Below, in pieces: positions 22,881 to 34,620 of a stretch of 64,000 bases of DNA (positions are counted from its first letter, which is position 1; each line of letters opens with the position of its first letter). The notes below the pieces were generated by a model. It did not search any database. It saw only the letters and a program-made list of their open reading frames with translations, and had not been told where the DNA came from. The position numbers and the translations under genes were made by a program. Source of the DNA: Trissonchulus latispiculum (Eukaryota; Nematoda; Enoplea; Enoplida; Ironidae); the NCBI GenBank assembly GCA_030248195.1, contig JASAND010024053.1, positions 54,362 through 118,361 on the forward strand, read 5' to 3'.

Positions 22881-23615
22881 CAGTGATGGAACCGGGTCAC
22901 TTAGGCTTGACCCGGTGACCCGGTTGAGCCCTGACCCGGTGATCTGGTGACCCGGTGACCCGGTGACCCGGTTTTCCAGAAAATTCCAAAAATTGCAAAA
23001 CAATTTTCGATTTTGCCTAAGAACGCTAAATTTTTGGCGTCCATGTTCCATAACCACTTTGAAAAGAATAACTATGACATACATACGTTTGCTCTACATA
23101 GATTTTCTTGAAATGCGTTTAATAGTATAGCTGTAGCATTTTCAAAATTTATGCAGAAATTAGTTGCAAAACCAATAATTTATCCGTCTGCGAAATTTTG
23201 CAGGGCCTAATATGAGTACTTGTCTAAAAACACGGAGTACTTTAAAGATTTGGTTTTCATTCCGTAGAGAGTTAAATTAAATTAAATTGTTCATTTACCT
23301 TCAACGTTTGCCTTGGTTGCGAAAATAAACTGCATACCATATTGTACTAAATTAAGTTATGCAATAATCATGGAACTTATAAAGCTAAAACTAAAGAGCT
23401 AAACAATAATTTGCCAGAGACTGACAGATTCATTAACTCAAGCTGCAAAAGTGCTCAAGACTAAAATGTAGAAAAAAAGCAAATTAATATTGTACGTCGA
23501 ACAAAAATTAAACCTAAAATTTCAGTTTGGTAAGCCAAAATTTCTAAAATTTGAGGTAAATTCAGAAAACCGGGTCGAAGCTCTTGACCCGGTGACCCGG
23601 TGACCCGGTTCCATC
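22881..23615. mobile_element. Element with inverted GACCCGGT minisatellite ends
   Basis: The left end has GATGGAACCGGGTCA, then a run of GACCCGGT units (22905-22975). The right end has GACCCGGT units closing in TGACCCGGTTCCATCGC (about 23582-23615). Outer ends are inverted relative to one another. The core is AT-rich with no convincing ORF. It is a probable non-autonomous element; the type is unknown. Confidence 0.5.
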
Positions 23616-24989
23616 GCTGGAATACATACATAATATATTAAGGTGTGACCGTTGTCATACTCTATGTAATATAAGCGTGACACATCTACTAGACTGTCCC
23701 CCGTGGTCATTTGTACAGGCGTCAGACAAGGGGGTAGAGCTTAAAAGCTCATGACCGACTATACAATCCTCGAACTGAAACGAACATTTTACTTCAATTT
23801 AAACTTAAAGTTTACTTGAAAGAACATTTTCCAAGTTTTGAATGGTTGGGTTAATTTTCTGTTCTTCACAAAATCCAATGTTTCATCCTTTTGTGTACTA
23901 CATGTAATGAGATTTTGTTTAAATGGTAATTCAATTTAGTGAGCTTCAATCATTTGAACTAATCTAATTTTGGTAAGATAACAAAGGTAACAGTCTCATT
24001 TGTAGTATATTGAGCAATTCTGGCTAAAGTCTCCGGTTTAAGTCTTCCTTTGGTTTTTCTTTTAAGAGAAGGAACCGGAATTTTTCCGATTCCAGGTGCC
24101 GCCATCACGTCACGAGATTTCTTTCTCAGATAGCCTTTTAATTGTCGACCATTTTCGCCAATATTTTGTCATATATCATACTTCAAGGGATGGAGGAAAA
24201 CTTGAGGCATTTCTTTAGTTTAGTATAAATTAATCTGCGTGACTGGCTACTGTTATGCTTTTCACCCATTAGAAAACATTTTCCGAGCTACTGGGGCGCT
24301 CTGCCTCGACCCGACCCCACTGAAAGGGCAAAATTAAATCTTTTCTGCTGGAATTAGCTCTTTAGCCCTTTTTTTCCTGGAGGGTTGAGCGGCCGTTCAA
24401 ATTTTAAAAGTTTGGCTTAGTGTGTCTAGGCAGAAAGGGGTTTTTAGCCGAGAAAAGGGTTTAACTTTTCGAGAGCAGTATGCCATAGTTCCGGCTGGAG
24501 AGAGAGTGTGCCACCACGCTTTCTCGGATTGGATAATTTGCCCTCTGGTAATTTGACTTAGAATTTCTGGCACCGGAATTCATCTTGCGTATACCTACTC
24601 TACAGTGCTGGAACGGCAAAGTGAATTAGTGTAGGACATTTGCCATTTGTAACCTTCACTTCAGTTCTACTACTCCACAATTGAATGAAATTTATTGACA
24701 CGACTACGACCGGCCGGAATTTACGACCATCTTATCCGTTTAGAATTTAGGTTCCTGGTTTTAACAGAGGCTTCTTGTTCTTAAGACATTGAAAAAGCAC
24801 ATAGCTTTAGGCTATCACGCTGTTTTATGAGACACAGTGAGCAACTAAGCTTTATCAAAACATTTGTTCTGGATTTGTTTGTATGTCTGACAAGAGTTTT
24901 AGATTAGACATTTTTTCAGTTCTCCGCTACCACAACGTCAGCATACCTAACTACGGTTTTCGGCCCAAGTGCAGAATTTCCCCCCTAAA
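23616..24989. other. Intergenic, nothing recognised
   Basis: No supported frame, tRNA or obvious repeat. Confidence 0.4.
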
Positions 24990-24996
24990 GTTATAG

Positions 24997-25355
24997 CAAG
25001 AGTTCATAATTCTATTATATATTAGAAGAAGAGTGAGCCACTAGAGGGCTCCTCTTCTTGGCATTGCATAACAGTGCTCCGACCACAATACGTGAATGTT
25101 CTCCCGTTTGGGGGGGGGGTCTCTGCAGTCTGATTGGCTGTTGGCTAACCCCCCCCCCCCCACCAATCGGAGACCTCTTTTCTGCTATCCCCCCACCAAG
25201 CGGAGGGGGGTATGCTTTGTAGAACAGAGCTACCCCCCCACCAAACGGGGGAACATTCGCGTATTGTGGTCGGAGCACCGTTACGCAATGCCAAGAAGAG
25301 AAGCCCTCTAGTGGCTTACTCTTCTTCTAATATATAGTGCAATTATGCACTCTTG
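24997..25355. mobile_element. Foldback element with 7-bp target duplication GTTATAG
   Basis: The ends CAAGAGTTCATAATT and AATTATGCACTCTTG are inverted. GTTATAG flanks both sides (24990-24996, 25356-25362). The arms include ccactagagggct and its complement, and the loop holds long C and G runs. It shares end motif and duplication length with the element at 15-631 but has a different interior. Confidence 0.8.
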
Positions 25356-25362
25356 GTTATAG

Positions 25363-25750
25363 TTTGTGTCCAGTCCTGATCGTTTCGTGCCGTCATAGTT
25401 AGGTTTTGTTATTGATGTTTTAAGTTTCACTTTTTCAGCTCGGGTGAGCTGGGTGAGCTGGGAGAGCAAAAGGTGTAACTTCTTGTGATCTGATCCTCTA
25501 GTTGCCAAGCTGTGGGCCTTGGTCAAAAGTTTCATTTTTTCAGCTTGGGTGAGTTGGGTTGGAGTTAAGGGTTTCCGCCTTAACAAAGCCGTAAAAACCA
25601 TGGAGACTGGAAAGGCGAAATACCCGAATCGGGAAGCCTTAAAACCTACAGGGAAAGTTCGGAACTTCAGCTTTCCAATTTGGAGTAACGACTTGGAGTT
25701 TGTCCGCTTGAGGATGAATCCAAGTCCATCTGTGTCTCGGACTCACACAG
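25363..25750. other. Non-coding with a short internal duplication
   Basis: A block with tttttcagctcgggtgagct occurs near 25430 and again, altered, near 25540. A 139-codon frame crosses this and the next repeat but looks fortuitous. Confidence 0.35.
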
Positions 25751-25751
25751 T

Positions 25752-26060
25752 AAGACCATCAGCTGAACTCCCATATCAGGCTTATCAATCTTTCCTACAC
25801 CTGCTTCCCTTACAGGCATTGAGGATTGTTTGCAGTATTACACTGATTTCAACCTTTCGGAATTCACATGACTTGTCGACATTCAGCCATGGGCTGAAGT
25901 TACACTGCAGTGCTGAACTACAGTCTGGATTTTTATAAGAAGATCTAGGATGAACCTTTTGCTTAGTTTGTCCGCACTGAGAACAGTTTTGCTGAAAACG
26001 TCAAGGAAACTTTTGTCCATTTCAGGCAGCTTATATAGGTTTGTTTAGGAGAAGTGCTTA
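25752..26060 (+). repeat. Dispersed repeat, copy A (partner at 46549)
   Basis: It starts at accatcagctgaactccca and continues through cactgcagtgctgaacta to about tttcaggcagct. A co-linear, diverged copy of similar length is at 46549-46870. The 46-kb copy is directly joined to a tRNA-like segment, so this may be a SINE body. Confidence 0.6.
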
Positions 26061-26369
26061 AGGCATTAACCTCATTTCTGTTAATGCAAACGTCAGGCTC
26101 TAGCAAATAGTTCCCTTCTAAAGCACATCTTGTTCACATTGTCTCTGAAGCTACCATTTCTGTAGATTAATTCTGGAAACTTGATATCAAAGGTTGAATC
26201 TGAGCCTATTCTAATCCAAAGGTTCGCCCCTTTTGTGTTTGATCTTTTCACCAGATACCTTACCTGGGATGTTTTCTATCTCTATATATATATTTTTGGG
26301 ATTGTGTCAATAGTTTTGCACTGAGCAAACTTCCCTAACAAAGGCGACATTTTTCCCTGAAAGGTTACA

Positions 26370-27380
26370 TTACAAGTTCCACCTAGCCACAGGTGGACAA
26401 GGGTGGAAGGGGGGAATTCCCCCCCCCCTCGGCGAAGTCGTCCACAAAGGGTCACGATATTGCTCCCACAAGGGGTAAGAAAATTGGCAACAAGGGGTAG
26501 GAAAATTGCCCAAAAAATAGGTAGAAAAAATAGGTAAAAAATAAAAAATGAGGGACACTATGTGCCAAATTAGGGACAATGGACACCAAATAAGGGACAG
26601 CATTTTTGACACAAAATAAGGGACACTTTCATATAATTGACAGCTGAATTTTTTTGTTTCTGACATTCATAATAAGTGAAAATGCTAAAACTAGTTAATT
26701 ATTTGTCCGTTTGACACTCTGGAAACACATTACTGCCGGAATTATCGTTTTCATCAATGTTTTAATTTTATCAATTATATGACAATTATGAAATACAGTT
26801 ATCACAGTTAATAACCACAGAATATGTCAGAATAAACTAATAACTTCCTTAATACAACAATAAAAACCATATTTGTCGTTGCTAGGATTCGCCTCCAAAT
26901 TTGTCCCTTATTTAACTCCAGTTGCTGTCCCTTATTTAACTCCAGTTGCTGTCCCTAATTTGGCACATTCTTGAATATTTAACTGAAATTAATTAAAAAT
27001 TTAGATAAAATCAGGTTTTAAATATTATTATAAAAAAATTGTGCCAAAAAATTGCAGACTATCTGAGCATTCTAAAAATATAAAAGTTTGAGATAAAAGT
27101 AAAACAATGAATGTGCGGCCGGGAAATGCAAATTTGAAAATTTTTTCACAGGTGGGATTCTGTTCAAATTTTAAAATCAGAAACGTTCTATCTGATTTTC
27201 TGGAAGATGATGTCAGTGTGTATGGAAACAAAATATATCAACATTTGGCTGAGACATTGAACTTTTAGGCGGTATAATTTCTTTTGCAAAACAAATTTGC
27301 AAGAAACCGTGTCAGCTTAGAGAAACAAAAAGTGTCCCTTATTTGGGACTGTCCCTTATTTGGTGCAACCCCCCCCCCCT
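26370..27380. mobile_element. Foldback-type region with repeated GTCCCTTATTTGG words
   Basis: TGTCCCTTATTT and close variants occur at least seven times: on the minus strand at 26550-26630 and on the plus strand at 26900-26970 and 27330-27362. G/C homopolymers lie near both outer borders (26418-26430, 27369-27380). The mirrored arrangement suggests a decayed inverted-repeat element. No ORF is supported. Confidence 0.45.
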
Positions 27381-27439
27381 CCCTATTAGTGATACACAGC
27401 TGAGAATGGCTTAAAATTCAACAGCTGAGATCTGTTTTA

Positions 27440-27687
27440 ATTACATTAACCTAATTAAAGTTATAAGTACTTAATTAAAAATTGCTAATAAAATGCCTGT
27501 CGCAAGCCTAAGCTAATTAGCGAATCAGCGAGCAGACATACACTTATATGAAAGCATGTAATTAGTGTAGGGTGGGACCCCCCGAGCCTTTCGGGGGTGG
27601 GCCCAAGTTAACGACCCGAGCATGCCAAGCATGTTTAGTACATAGTAGCGTAAGAGTTTCATACTCTTATTCTATTATGTACTCTTG
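27440..27687. mobile_element. Right-half copy of the 15-631 foldback family
   Basis: The segment with aatcagcgagcagaca, gcgtaagagtttcatactctt and terminal TATTATGTACTCTTG matches the right arm of the element at 15-631. The left arm is absent or unrecognisable, so this is a truncated copy. It is followed by gttatac. Confidence 0.65.
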
Positions 27688-28466
27688 GTTATACGCAATA
27701 GAAACTTGGAGTTTCTGAATATAATGAGGGAGGCTCCCGCGTAAATGTCAAGAATTGTGCTCTTGAGCACGCTGCCCAGTCGAACATACTTAACTACTAA
27801 TACATACCTAGTTAAATCAATCTTCGAAGACTATCACAGGAACGTGGCATTTTTAAGTTCAAGGCCGCTGCATTTTTCGGAATTTTTATAAAATTGCTGG
27901 ATACTAACATCGATTGAATTTTTATTTGAATTCAATTATTAAATTGCTGTAATCCAGCCAAACCTTTAAAATCAGTTAGTTTTGTAGCGAGCTCAAATCT
28001 CTAGAGATGTGATGACTGTATGCAGATGCGGGAATAAATTTGGCTCAAATAAATCACTATAATCACCGAATGGTCATTTTGGAGAAACTCTAGAACAGAA
28101 AATGAGCCTATAATCTAGTTCGTTCAAAGCCTAGCTTAGTCTTAGCAGTTGTCGGAAGATTTACAATGAGTTATTTCCCATTCTGTAGGTTAGGTACCTC
28201 TTTGCCAACTTTCACAACGTGTGTATGATTACAATGCAAAACTGAACTTCCACTTATTTACTAGATGGTCAGTTTTATGCGCCAGTTGGGATTAGGTTGC
28301 ATCATTTCCGTCCTAAGTCTATTCAGCTTAAAATCGAATGAATAAATAGAACACGAGCATTAGCTCTATTTTATTGCGGTTCTTAGTCTTTACATCAGAT
28401 GAATGGTTTCAAATTGCAAGCCCACTCAGTTGTCCGCCGTTTGTCACGCTCTTATCTATGTATTAT
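27688..28466. other. Intergenic, nothing recognised
   Basis: AT-rich, with no supported frame. Confidence 0.4.
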
Positions 28467-28868
28467 CAAGAGTGCATAATATAAGAGTGTGCCACTAGGC
28501 ACACTCTATGTTATCAGAGCAAAAACTATGCTCTGCTCGCTAACGGCCCACCCCCCCCCCCGCAAATCAGACCCATCACTTCAAAGAGTTTTGAGCGCAA
28601 TGTTTATGTTCTAAGCTCGAAGCAGGCACAAAATTCGCGCACGCACTGCTTGTGTTTTCGAGCTTAAGCACATAAACATAGAGCGAGTGAGCGTACCCCC
28701 GTTTCGACTAGTTACAGATTTGCGGGGGGGGGGGGTCACTAGTGTCTGATTTGCGGGGGGGGGGGGGTGGGCCGTTAGCGAGCAGAGCATAGTTTTTGCT
28801 CTGATAACATATATTTTGCCTAGTGGCACACTCCTATATTATGTACTCTTATGTATTATGTACTCTTG
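28467..28868. mobile_element. Foldback element immediately upstream of a GPCR gene
   Basis: The left end CAAGAGTGCATAATATAAGA and right end TATTATGTACTCTTG are inverted. The arms share cactaggcacac, tcagagcaaaaactatg and ctgctcgctaacggccca, and G/C runs flank the centre. The right tip carries an extra copy of the end motif. No clean target duplication was seen (gtattat versus atctgaa). It ends 31 bp before the ATG at 28900, so the promoter or 5' UTR of that gene must include or cross it. Confidence 0.75.
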
Positions 28869-28899
28869 ATCTGAACATGTTTTAGGCTTAAGCTAAAGC

Positions 28900-30135
28900 A
28901 TGTCTCTGAACGCCTGTGTGATCATAGAAGAACTGTTGATCTATTCGCAGGCCAAGTCGTCCGACCTGTCCCACATCGAGCTGTTTCGCTACGTGATGAC
29001 GGGATACTTTGGCACTGTACTCTGCTGTATCGGACTGCTAGGCAACGCTATACTGTTGGTATCCTTTGCCAGAAACGTGATGTGGACTAAGGCGGTGCAC
29101 TGTGTCATAGCGCTAGCGGCCTGGGACGCGGGGCTACTGATTAATTCCTGGCTGATGTTCTCCCTGACCCTTCTGGTATTTCATGGTTCATTTCCGTTGC
29201 TGGGCAGCTGGGCTGTAAGGAACTCATTTTTCTATGTCATCATAAATATGGCCATGACCGGTTGTATTTGGATTACTCTGGTGGTTACAGTAGAGCGATA
29301 CTTGGCAGTTTGCCATCCCTTTAAGCATCGCCGACTCTATACCGACTATCGGTCAAAGGTTATCCTCTGTACTGTCAGCCTGTTTGCTGTACTCTTCTGT
29401 ATACCGCGCTACTTTGATACGGAAATTTTTACCTGTGACATATTTCATCTATCGGTTGTAACCCGATCAGAGCTGAACATGAATAAGCTGTACTTCATTT
29501 CCTATAGAGTTATCGGCGGTTTCCTGTTTGTCACTGTGGGCCCGTTTTGTGTCATGCTTTTTATGACCCAACAGATTATGTCAGTACTTCGCGGGGCGCT
29601 GCAGCGCAGACGTCACGGTACAATACAGTTCGAGTCAGCCAACGGTAAGGGTCTGATCCAGCACTCTCCTACGCCGGGTTCTGGCTTAGATCGTAATTCG
29701 TCCATACGAAACGGGGGTCATAGGTCACACTCAGATTGGCTACTGAATAAAATGCTAACCATAGTGCTACTGAAATTTCTTCTGTGCTACACTCTGCCCA
29801 CGCTGAACGATATCCTAGAGAGTATGCTAGATCCCGCCTTTGCCTCAAAGATGGCATTCAGTTATCTGGTGGATATTGGTAATCTCCTGGTGATGGTCCA
29901 CTCTTCGACCAACTTCCTCATCTACATCGCCTGTGCACCAAAGCTGAGACAGTGGCTGGTCGACGAACTGTGCTGTAGACCAACTGAGAAAAGACAATCT
30001 GTCACATCGACCAAATATCGACCGTCCATTCGAAAGCTGCGAACCACCTCACAGATTGGACTTCCTAGCGAAACTGGCAGCCGCAAACTCAGTCCTAAGA
30101 CCAGTAGCGTTGTGACTACCACATTAGCGTCCTAA
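28900..30135 (+). CDS. Class A GPCR, FMRFamide/neuropeptide receptor-like
   Basis: A single open frame of 411 aa carries seven hydrophobic segments. Diagnostic residues are GN in TM1 (GLLGNAILL), LAAWD in TM2, ERY at the end of TM3 followed by LAVCHPF, a GPF in TM5, FLLCYTLP in TM6 and NFLIY in TM7 in place of NPxxY. The ERYxAVCHP and TM7 pattern fits the FMRFamide-receptor (frpr) group. This is a subfamily inference; peptide and G protein are unknown. The usual Cys at position 3.25 is Asn. The Ser/Gly-rich third loop (about 245-285) and C-tail are probably cytoplasmic. A TGTTTTAG acceptor ends 14 nt before the ATG, so a 5' UTR intron or trans-splicing is likely. The paralog is at 55812. Confidence 0.85.
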   Translation: MSLNACVIIEELLIYSQAKSSDLSHIELFRYVMTGYFGTVLCCIGLLGNAILLVSFARNVMWTKAVHCVIALAAWDAGLLINSWLMFSLTLLVFHGSFPLLGSWAVRNSFFYVIINMAMTGCIWITLVVTVERYLAVCHPFKHRRLYTDYRSKVILCTVSLFAVLFCIPRYFDTEIFTCDIFHLSVVTRSELNMNKLYFISYRVIGGFLFVTVGPFCVMLFMTQQIMSVLRGALQRRRHGTIQFESANGKGLIQHSPTPGSGLDRNSSIRNGGHRSHSDWLLNKMLTIVLLKFLLCYTLPTLNDILESMLDPAFASKMAFSYLVDIGNLLVMVHSSTNFLIYIACAPKLRQWLVDELCCRPTEKRQSVTSTKYRPSIRKLRTTSQIGLPSETGSRKLSPKTSSVVTTTLAS

Positions 30136-30288
30136 TAACGATTTTCGTCTTGACACAGTGCAATTAAACTGACTGTCAATATTTGACTGTTAAAATTATA
30201 TTATTCTTTCAGTGGGTTTGTCTGTTTTAGGGAACAAGCCTGTAGCCTGTATAATCAGTTTACAGGACTTTATTTGCACAGAAACACA

Positions 30289-30294
30289 AATAAA
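30289..30294 (+). promoter_or_regulatory. Polyadenylation signal AATAAA of the first GPCR
   Basis: A canonical hexamer about 155 nt after the TAA stop. Confidence 0.55.
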
Positions 30295-30395
30295 ACATAA
30301 GCTCAACAAAGAAGATAAATAAGACAGTAAAATTACTGCTAAATGAAAGAAGGAAAGAAACTAAGATGTGTCACTACAGCACCTCCAACCCGACA

Positions 30396-30466
30396 TCGGA
30401 CCTGAGGTGAGGATCAAACCCACATCCTTTCGCGATCTAGGCCAACGCTCTGCCGATTGACAGGCA
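30396..30466 (-). repeat. tRNA-like SINE head
   Basis: On the minus strand caatcggcagagcgttgg resembles a D arm/A box and gggtttgatcctcacc a T arm/B box. The anticodon arm does not pair well, so it is a tRNA-derived repeat, not a working tRNA. Confidence 0.5.
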
Positions 30467-31530
30467 CAATCGAACCAAGCTTAAGTCTGAATTTGTTCTC
30501 AAGTTGAAGTTCAGAAAAGATACAATGTTATCTCTGAAGGATTAGTTCCGATGGCTTTGAGATTGACCTAGAACTAGACTGTTATCCATTACGCGGTGCC
30601 GGGTACAGGGTCCTATTTTTGGACCCGAGCCTAAGCCTAACTGCTACTTTAACTTATTTAGGTTGGGTAATGGCTACCTGTTTATTTCATCCCTACTATT
30701 TACAACAGCAACTACCTTTAGTCGTATTACCCCCGATTTCTATAGGGCTTCGAATGCAACTAAAGGTTACAAATTAAGGTCATAAACTAAATGGAAGCTG
30801 GAAAAATCTGGTTTTGGGAAGTTATCAGACGTACTTGTCCCTGAAAATAGCTGCAAATATTTTCCTCGGTGTCAGGACAATCCTTATTTAAAGAAAATCT
30901 CGTAGGCTACCCATTAGTCTAGCAGTTTGCTTAACTTGAAAACGCCCTGTCCCTGTAATATTTCCCACTTTGTCAAAAATACAGTAACTAATTACCGTAT
31001 ATACTAAGAGCAAAGGGAAAGCTTTTTCACTTTAGATTTATGCACTTGCATGTTTGGCCACGTTATGTTTTGCTTACATTATTCTACTACTTTGAAAAGT
31101 TATAACTTTCATAAAAGCCGGAAATCTATGAGAGCAACACATTTATATTCGATACTCCAAATCTTCTGCGTCGTTTGTTTCTATTGGAGCGTCCCAACCT
31201 ATCTTCAACTGGTTGGAATCTTACTAAACGGAATTTGTTACATCAAGAAAACGAAGTAAACGCGGACTAGCAGGCGGATCCACGAAGGGTGCAAGTCATA
31301 AACGTATAAGCTAGAATCAATAGTATTGTAAGGGAAGCATGTCTAGGATTATGAAAAGGAAATGCATTTGTAATGAAACTGGCTGAAGTCGGGGTCGGAA
31401 ATCCGTTACACAGAGAGGCAGACAGCGAGAAGATGTGGGATCTACTCTTAGGTCTAAGGATCAAGCTAGCCTAGTGTGGGTCTAACCTAATCCAGACGGT
31501 CCGCCTGTTGGGTACGTGAGTTCACCAGTG
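30467..31530. other. Intergenic; short repeat shared with 7940
   Basis: The block gtaaacgcggactagcag followed by gatccacgaagg at 31257-31290 recurs at 7940-7985. A 69-codon frame (31050-31259) ends at this block; I see no support for it. Confidence 0.35.
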
Positions 31531-31532
31531 CC

Positions 31533-31965
31533 TCAAGGTCCGTAATTATCAAGGGGACAGTTACGATGCTTAACTGACACCCACGGATCGGTACCAGGGA
31601 TTACAGCACAGACAAAGAGAACCTTAAAGTCCGAACAACCGTCACACTCGAAAATGCACGACCAAGGCTCCGTATGCGGGCTTCCTTCGGGCTCACTATC
31701 AACAGTCCAAGCTTCAATCTCAGCGCGATCCCACGGCTGAGAACAGTTGCAATAGAATGTTACCTCATAATGCTCAGGCTCAATTAGAGAACTACCCTCG
31801 TGAACTAGGAAAAGTATGCTAAAACTGTACTGGTTGTGGCACTCTGGACACTGAAATGAAATGGTAAATCAAGTCGGTTTTCAGGCTCCAACAATCACTA
31901 AAATCACTAAGGTTTCCTTCGTCGTCTGCGTCACCGTAGACAAACTGAATAGGCTCCAGACTGAT
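31533..31965 (-). pseudogene. Cys-rich reading frame of unknown family, frame-interrupted
   Basis: Two overlapping minus-strand frames look protein-like. The first (31965 down to about 31870) begins SLEPIQFVYGDADDEGNLSD and is acidic. The second (31868-31533) has FQCPECHNQYSF, FYCNCSQPW and CIFECDGCSDF and ends at TGA. They are offset by one frame around 31865-31880, where a TTTCATTTCAG acceptor-like word also lies. So this is either a frameshifted pseudogene or two pieces of a spliced gene. No ATG was found in either piece. The CxxC, CxC, CxxC pattern suggests metal binding; the family is not recognised. Confidence 0.35.
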
Positions 31966-32079
31966 CTATTTCTCTGGATATCGTCGACTCAGCGGTTTCC
32001 TATCCAATCTAGTATCAACTACAACGACTTAAGTTCTGATCCTACTTCACTATTTACTATGTCAAATTAACTTAATATC

Positions 32080-34620
32080 AGACAGCACAGGCACACAACA
32101 TCAAGTACACGACAAATCTGTTGCAAGAACTGATACGAATGGAATCCGTTCACCGCCTAACAACTAAACCCAAAGCTATGATCAGTCACAGGACCCTACT
32201 CCAAATCTTAGCAGAAGAACTAGAGCTGAAACCTAAGAAATTTTTGGTTAGATTAGTATTTTAGCCTAAAGGGTTGCCACACGTACACTCACACACGCAC
32301 TCACCCAACAGTACTCGTTTCTCAGACTGCGAAGTGATTCGCAGTCACGCAATGATTTGATTTTCGGGGGGAGGTTCCTTATATGCTCCCTATATGTAAA
32401 TGAAAAGTGTGCACAAGTCCACCCGTTTCCGGTCACGAATAGTTACCAGCAATACGCACCAGCAGAAAACCAATAACTATTCTATCCTCTGCTAAGAGGA
32501 CGACCTGTAACTTTTTAAACTTTGCTTAAACTTTAAAGAGAGAGAATTTGAGCAGATCTGACAGAGAAAACAAAAACAGAGCAGGTCAAAGAACAGATGA
32601 TTTGAGACGAAAAGGTGACAGACATTTTTCGGACAATAAGAACAGGGAAAGTTTATGATTCTGACAGAACTTCGTTTCTTCTGTAGATTAGACTTCGAAC
32701 ATCCAACCCACGCTCCAAATCCCAATATGACAGTCCTAAAGTTCTCGAGGTGTGTCCCTAAGCCAGAGAATGGCTCTCAGCAAAGAATCTAAGACACAGG
32801 TGAAAACTCAGTAAACTGACGGAAACAGGCTGAATTCCAGGTGATCCGGACAGAGCAGCGCGTGACAAGAACCAGGGAGGAGAGGCCAGGGGAATCCGGG
32901 GATTCTCACACTGGATGGTAGAGCAAGAAGAGACCGGGGAGCAGCTGATGGCCAGAAGCAGTGCAGCAGGTAGAGATCCGGGATCCAAGAGACCACGGAA
33001 CACGGAACAGCAGAGGATCGCGAAGATCAGCGAGGCTGAGCGAAGAACCAGAGGCCCGAAGGCGGCACTCGCTAGAATTGAATCAAATGGGTTAAAGCCT
33101 TGTCGGTTTTAACCTGGATTCAGCAGTATTAACTGGATTTCGAGAATGGGTAAAATTGCTCGTATCTGTTTAGAATTAGAAATTAAAACTCAGCGATTGC
33201 TAGGATTTTTGGACAAAAGTTCTGGAGAGGGTTACTTTGAAAACAATGGTCTGAATTTAAGGCGCGAGAATCAGCTTGAAAACCCTGGTAAAACAGTCAG
33301 AAAGCTGGTTGAAAGTGGAGTTTTTGAGCGATTTAGAGAGAAATTTTGTAGAGGGGATTTCCGTCAGAAATCCCCCACCAATGACGTATCCTAGATTTCC
33401 TTCCCAGGAAATCTAGGGAAATCCAGCTAATATCTGCCGATATTAGCACACAGTACATGAAAGCAGCAATAGATCCAATGTCAATAATCTAGGGCGGCGA
33501 GAGCCCGAATTTAACGAAGTATTTTCGAATAAGGGACTTGAAGTCCAATTAGGTAGTTTTGAAACTCGCTCTTACACATTTTAAGGAAAACCCTAAAGGG
33601 GAAAGGGAGCAGCTCAACCTAGAGGGAGAAATTCGAAATAGGCTTCTGAAGCCGACCCATCTTAGGCGAATCCCCCAGGAGCAACCAAAATCCCAACCTA
33701 GGGTTCCCGGAGGTGGACAAATTTTTAGAAGGAGGGATCCTAGAAGGGGAGAGGGAAAACCTCTCCCAACAGAACAACTCAAGGGGTGTCTGTGATTTCC
33801 TCCCAAAGACTCAGAATGAGAGCGGCCATCCGCTAGAACCCCAGAATCACAGACTGACTGGAAACTGCAAATTTTGGTCTCACGTTAACTTTCTTTCCCT
33901 TGTCTTTTGCAATCATCCTTTGATAATTGGCTACTTTCATGATCGCGTTTTGTCATTGGTTGGTTTGAAAGGGAGGACCCAGCCTCCTTCTTTTGAATTT
34001 GCACCTGAGCAATTTCTCATCTTAGTTGCGCAACTTTTAGGACCCAGAGGCCATTTTTCAAGTGGCCCAGAGTACACTAAAGCCCTGAGCCATAAACTTT
34101 CACTGCGTTTTTCTTCTCAAGTACCTTTGTCCTGAGTCTTATTTCTAAAGACTTAGACTTTGTTTGCTGAACAGACGCGCAGGCAAAAGGAGAGCCGATG
34201 AAAGTGAGAAGCAAAGAATAGAAAATCGTAATAACGGACAGGGGGCCTGGAAGCCCAAGATGAAATAAACTAATACCTAGATGATACCTAAACCATACGT
34301 AACTTATCTGTTAGCTAGAGTCCTATTATGCTTACTAATATTAATGTTGACTTAAAATTCTTTCTTTCCTCTTTTTAGGGGGTGACCTGTGCCTTAATTT
34401 TAGAGGGGTTCCCCTCTGACTAGCCTGTGCATGTTACTAATCAACGAGAAGCGTGGAAAAGGCAGAGCAGGACCTTACACGTTCATAGGCGTTCAGCCTA
34501 AGCCTTACACACTCACACAAACTCAGGGGAGGGGACCTGTGAATGAACCCCATATACTTGATGCTGCAGAATTGAAGGGGTTAAAAACTAACTAATCTCA
34601 ATCTCAATTAGTGGTGAACG
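32080..34620. other. Unrecognised region with short charged frames
   Basis: Composition is richer in G and A than the flanks. Short plus-strand frames occur at 32915-33112 (charged, Arg/Glu-rich), 33146-33394 and 33713-34135 (not ATG-started). None has a recognisable motif and there are no clear flanking LTRs or TIRs. It may be remains of a mobile element. Confidence 0.3.

Noticed and set aside
25519..25938. 139-codon frame as a gene
   Set aside because: It crosses from unique sequence into a dispersed repeat whose second copy does not keep the frame.
33559..34135. Frames of 78 and 140 codons as genes
   Set aside because: Neither starts with ATG and neither has a recognisable motif. Kept only as an unassigned region.
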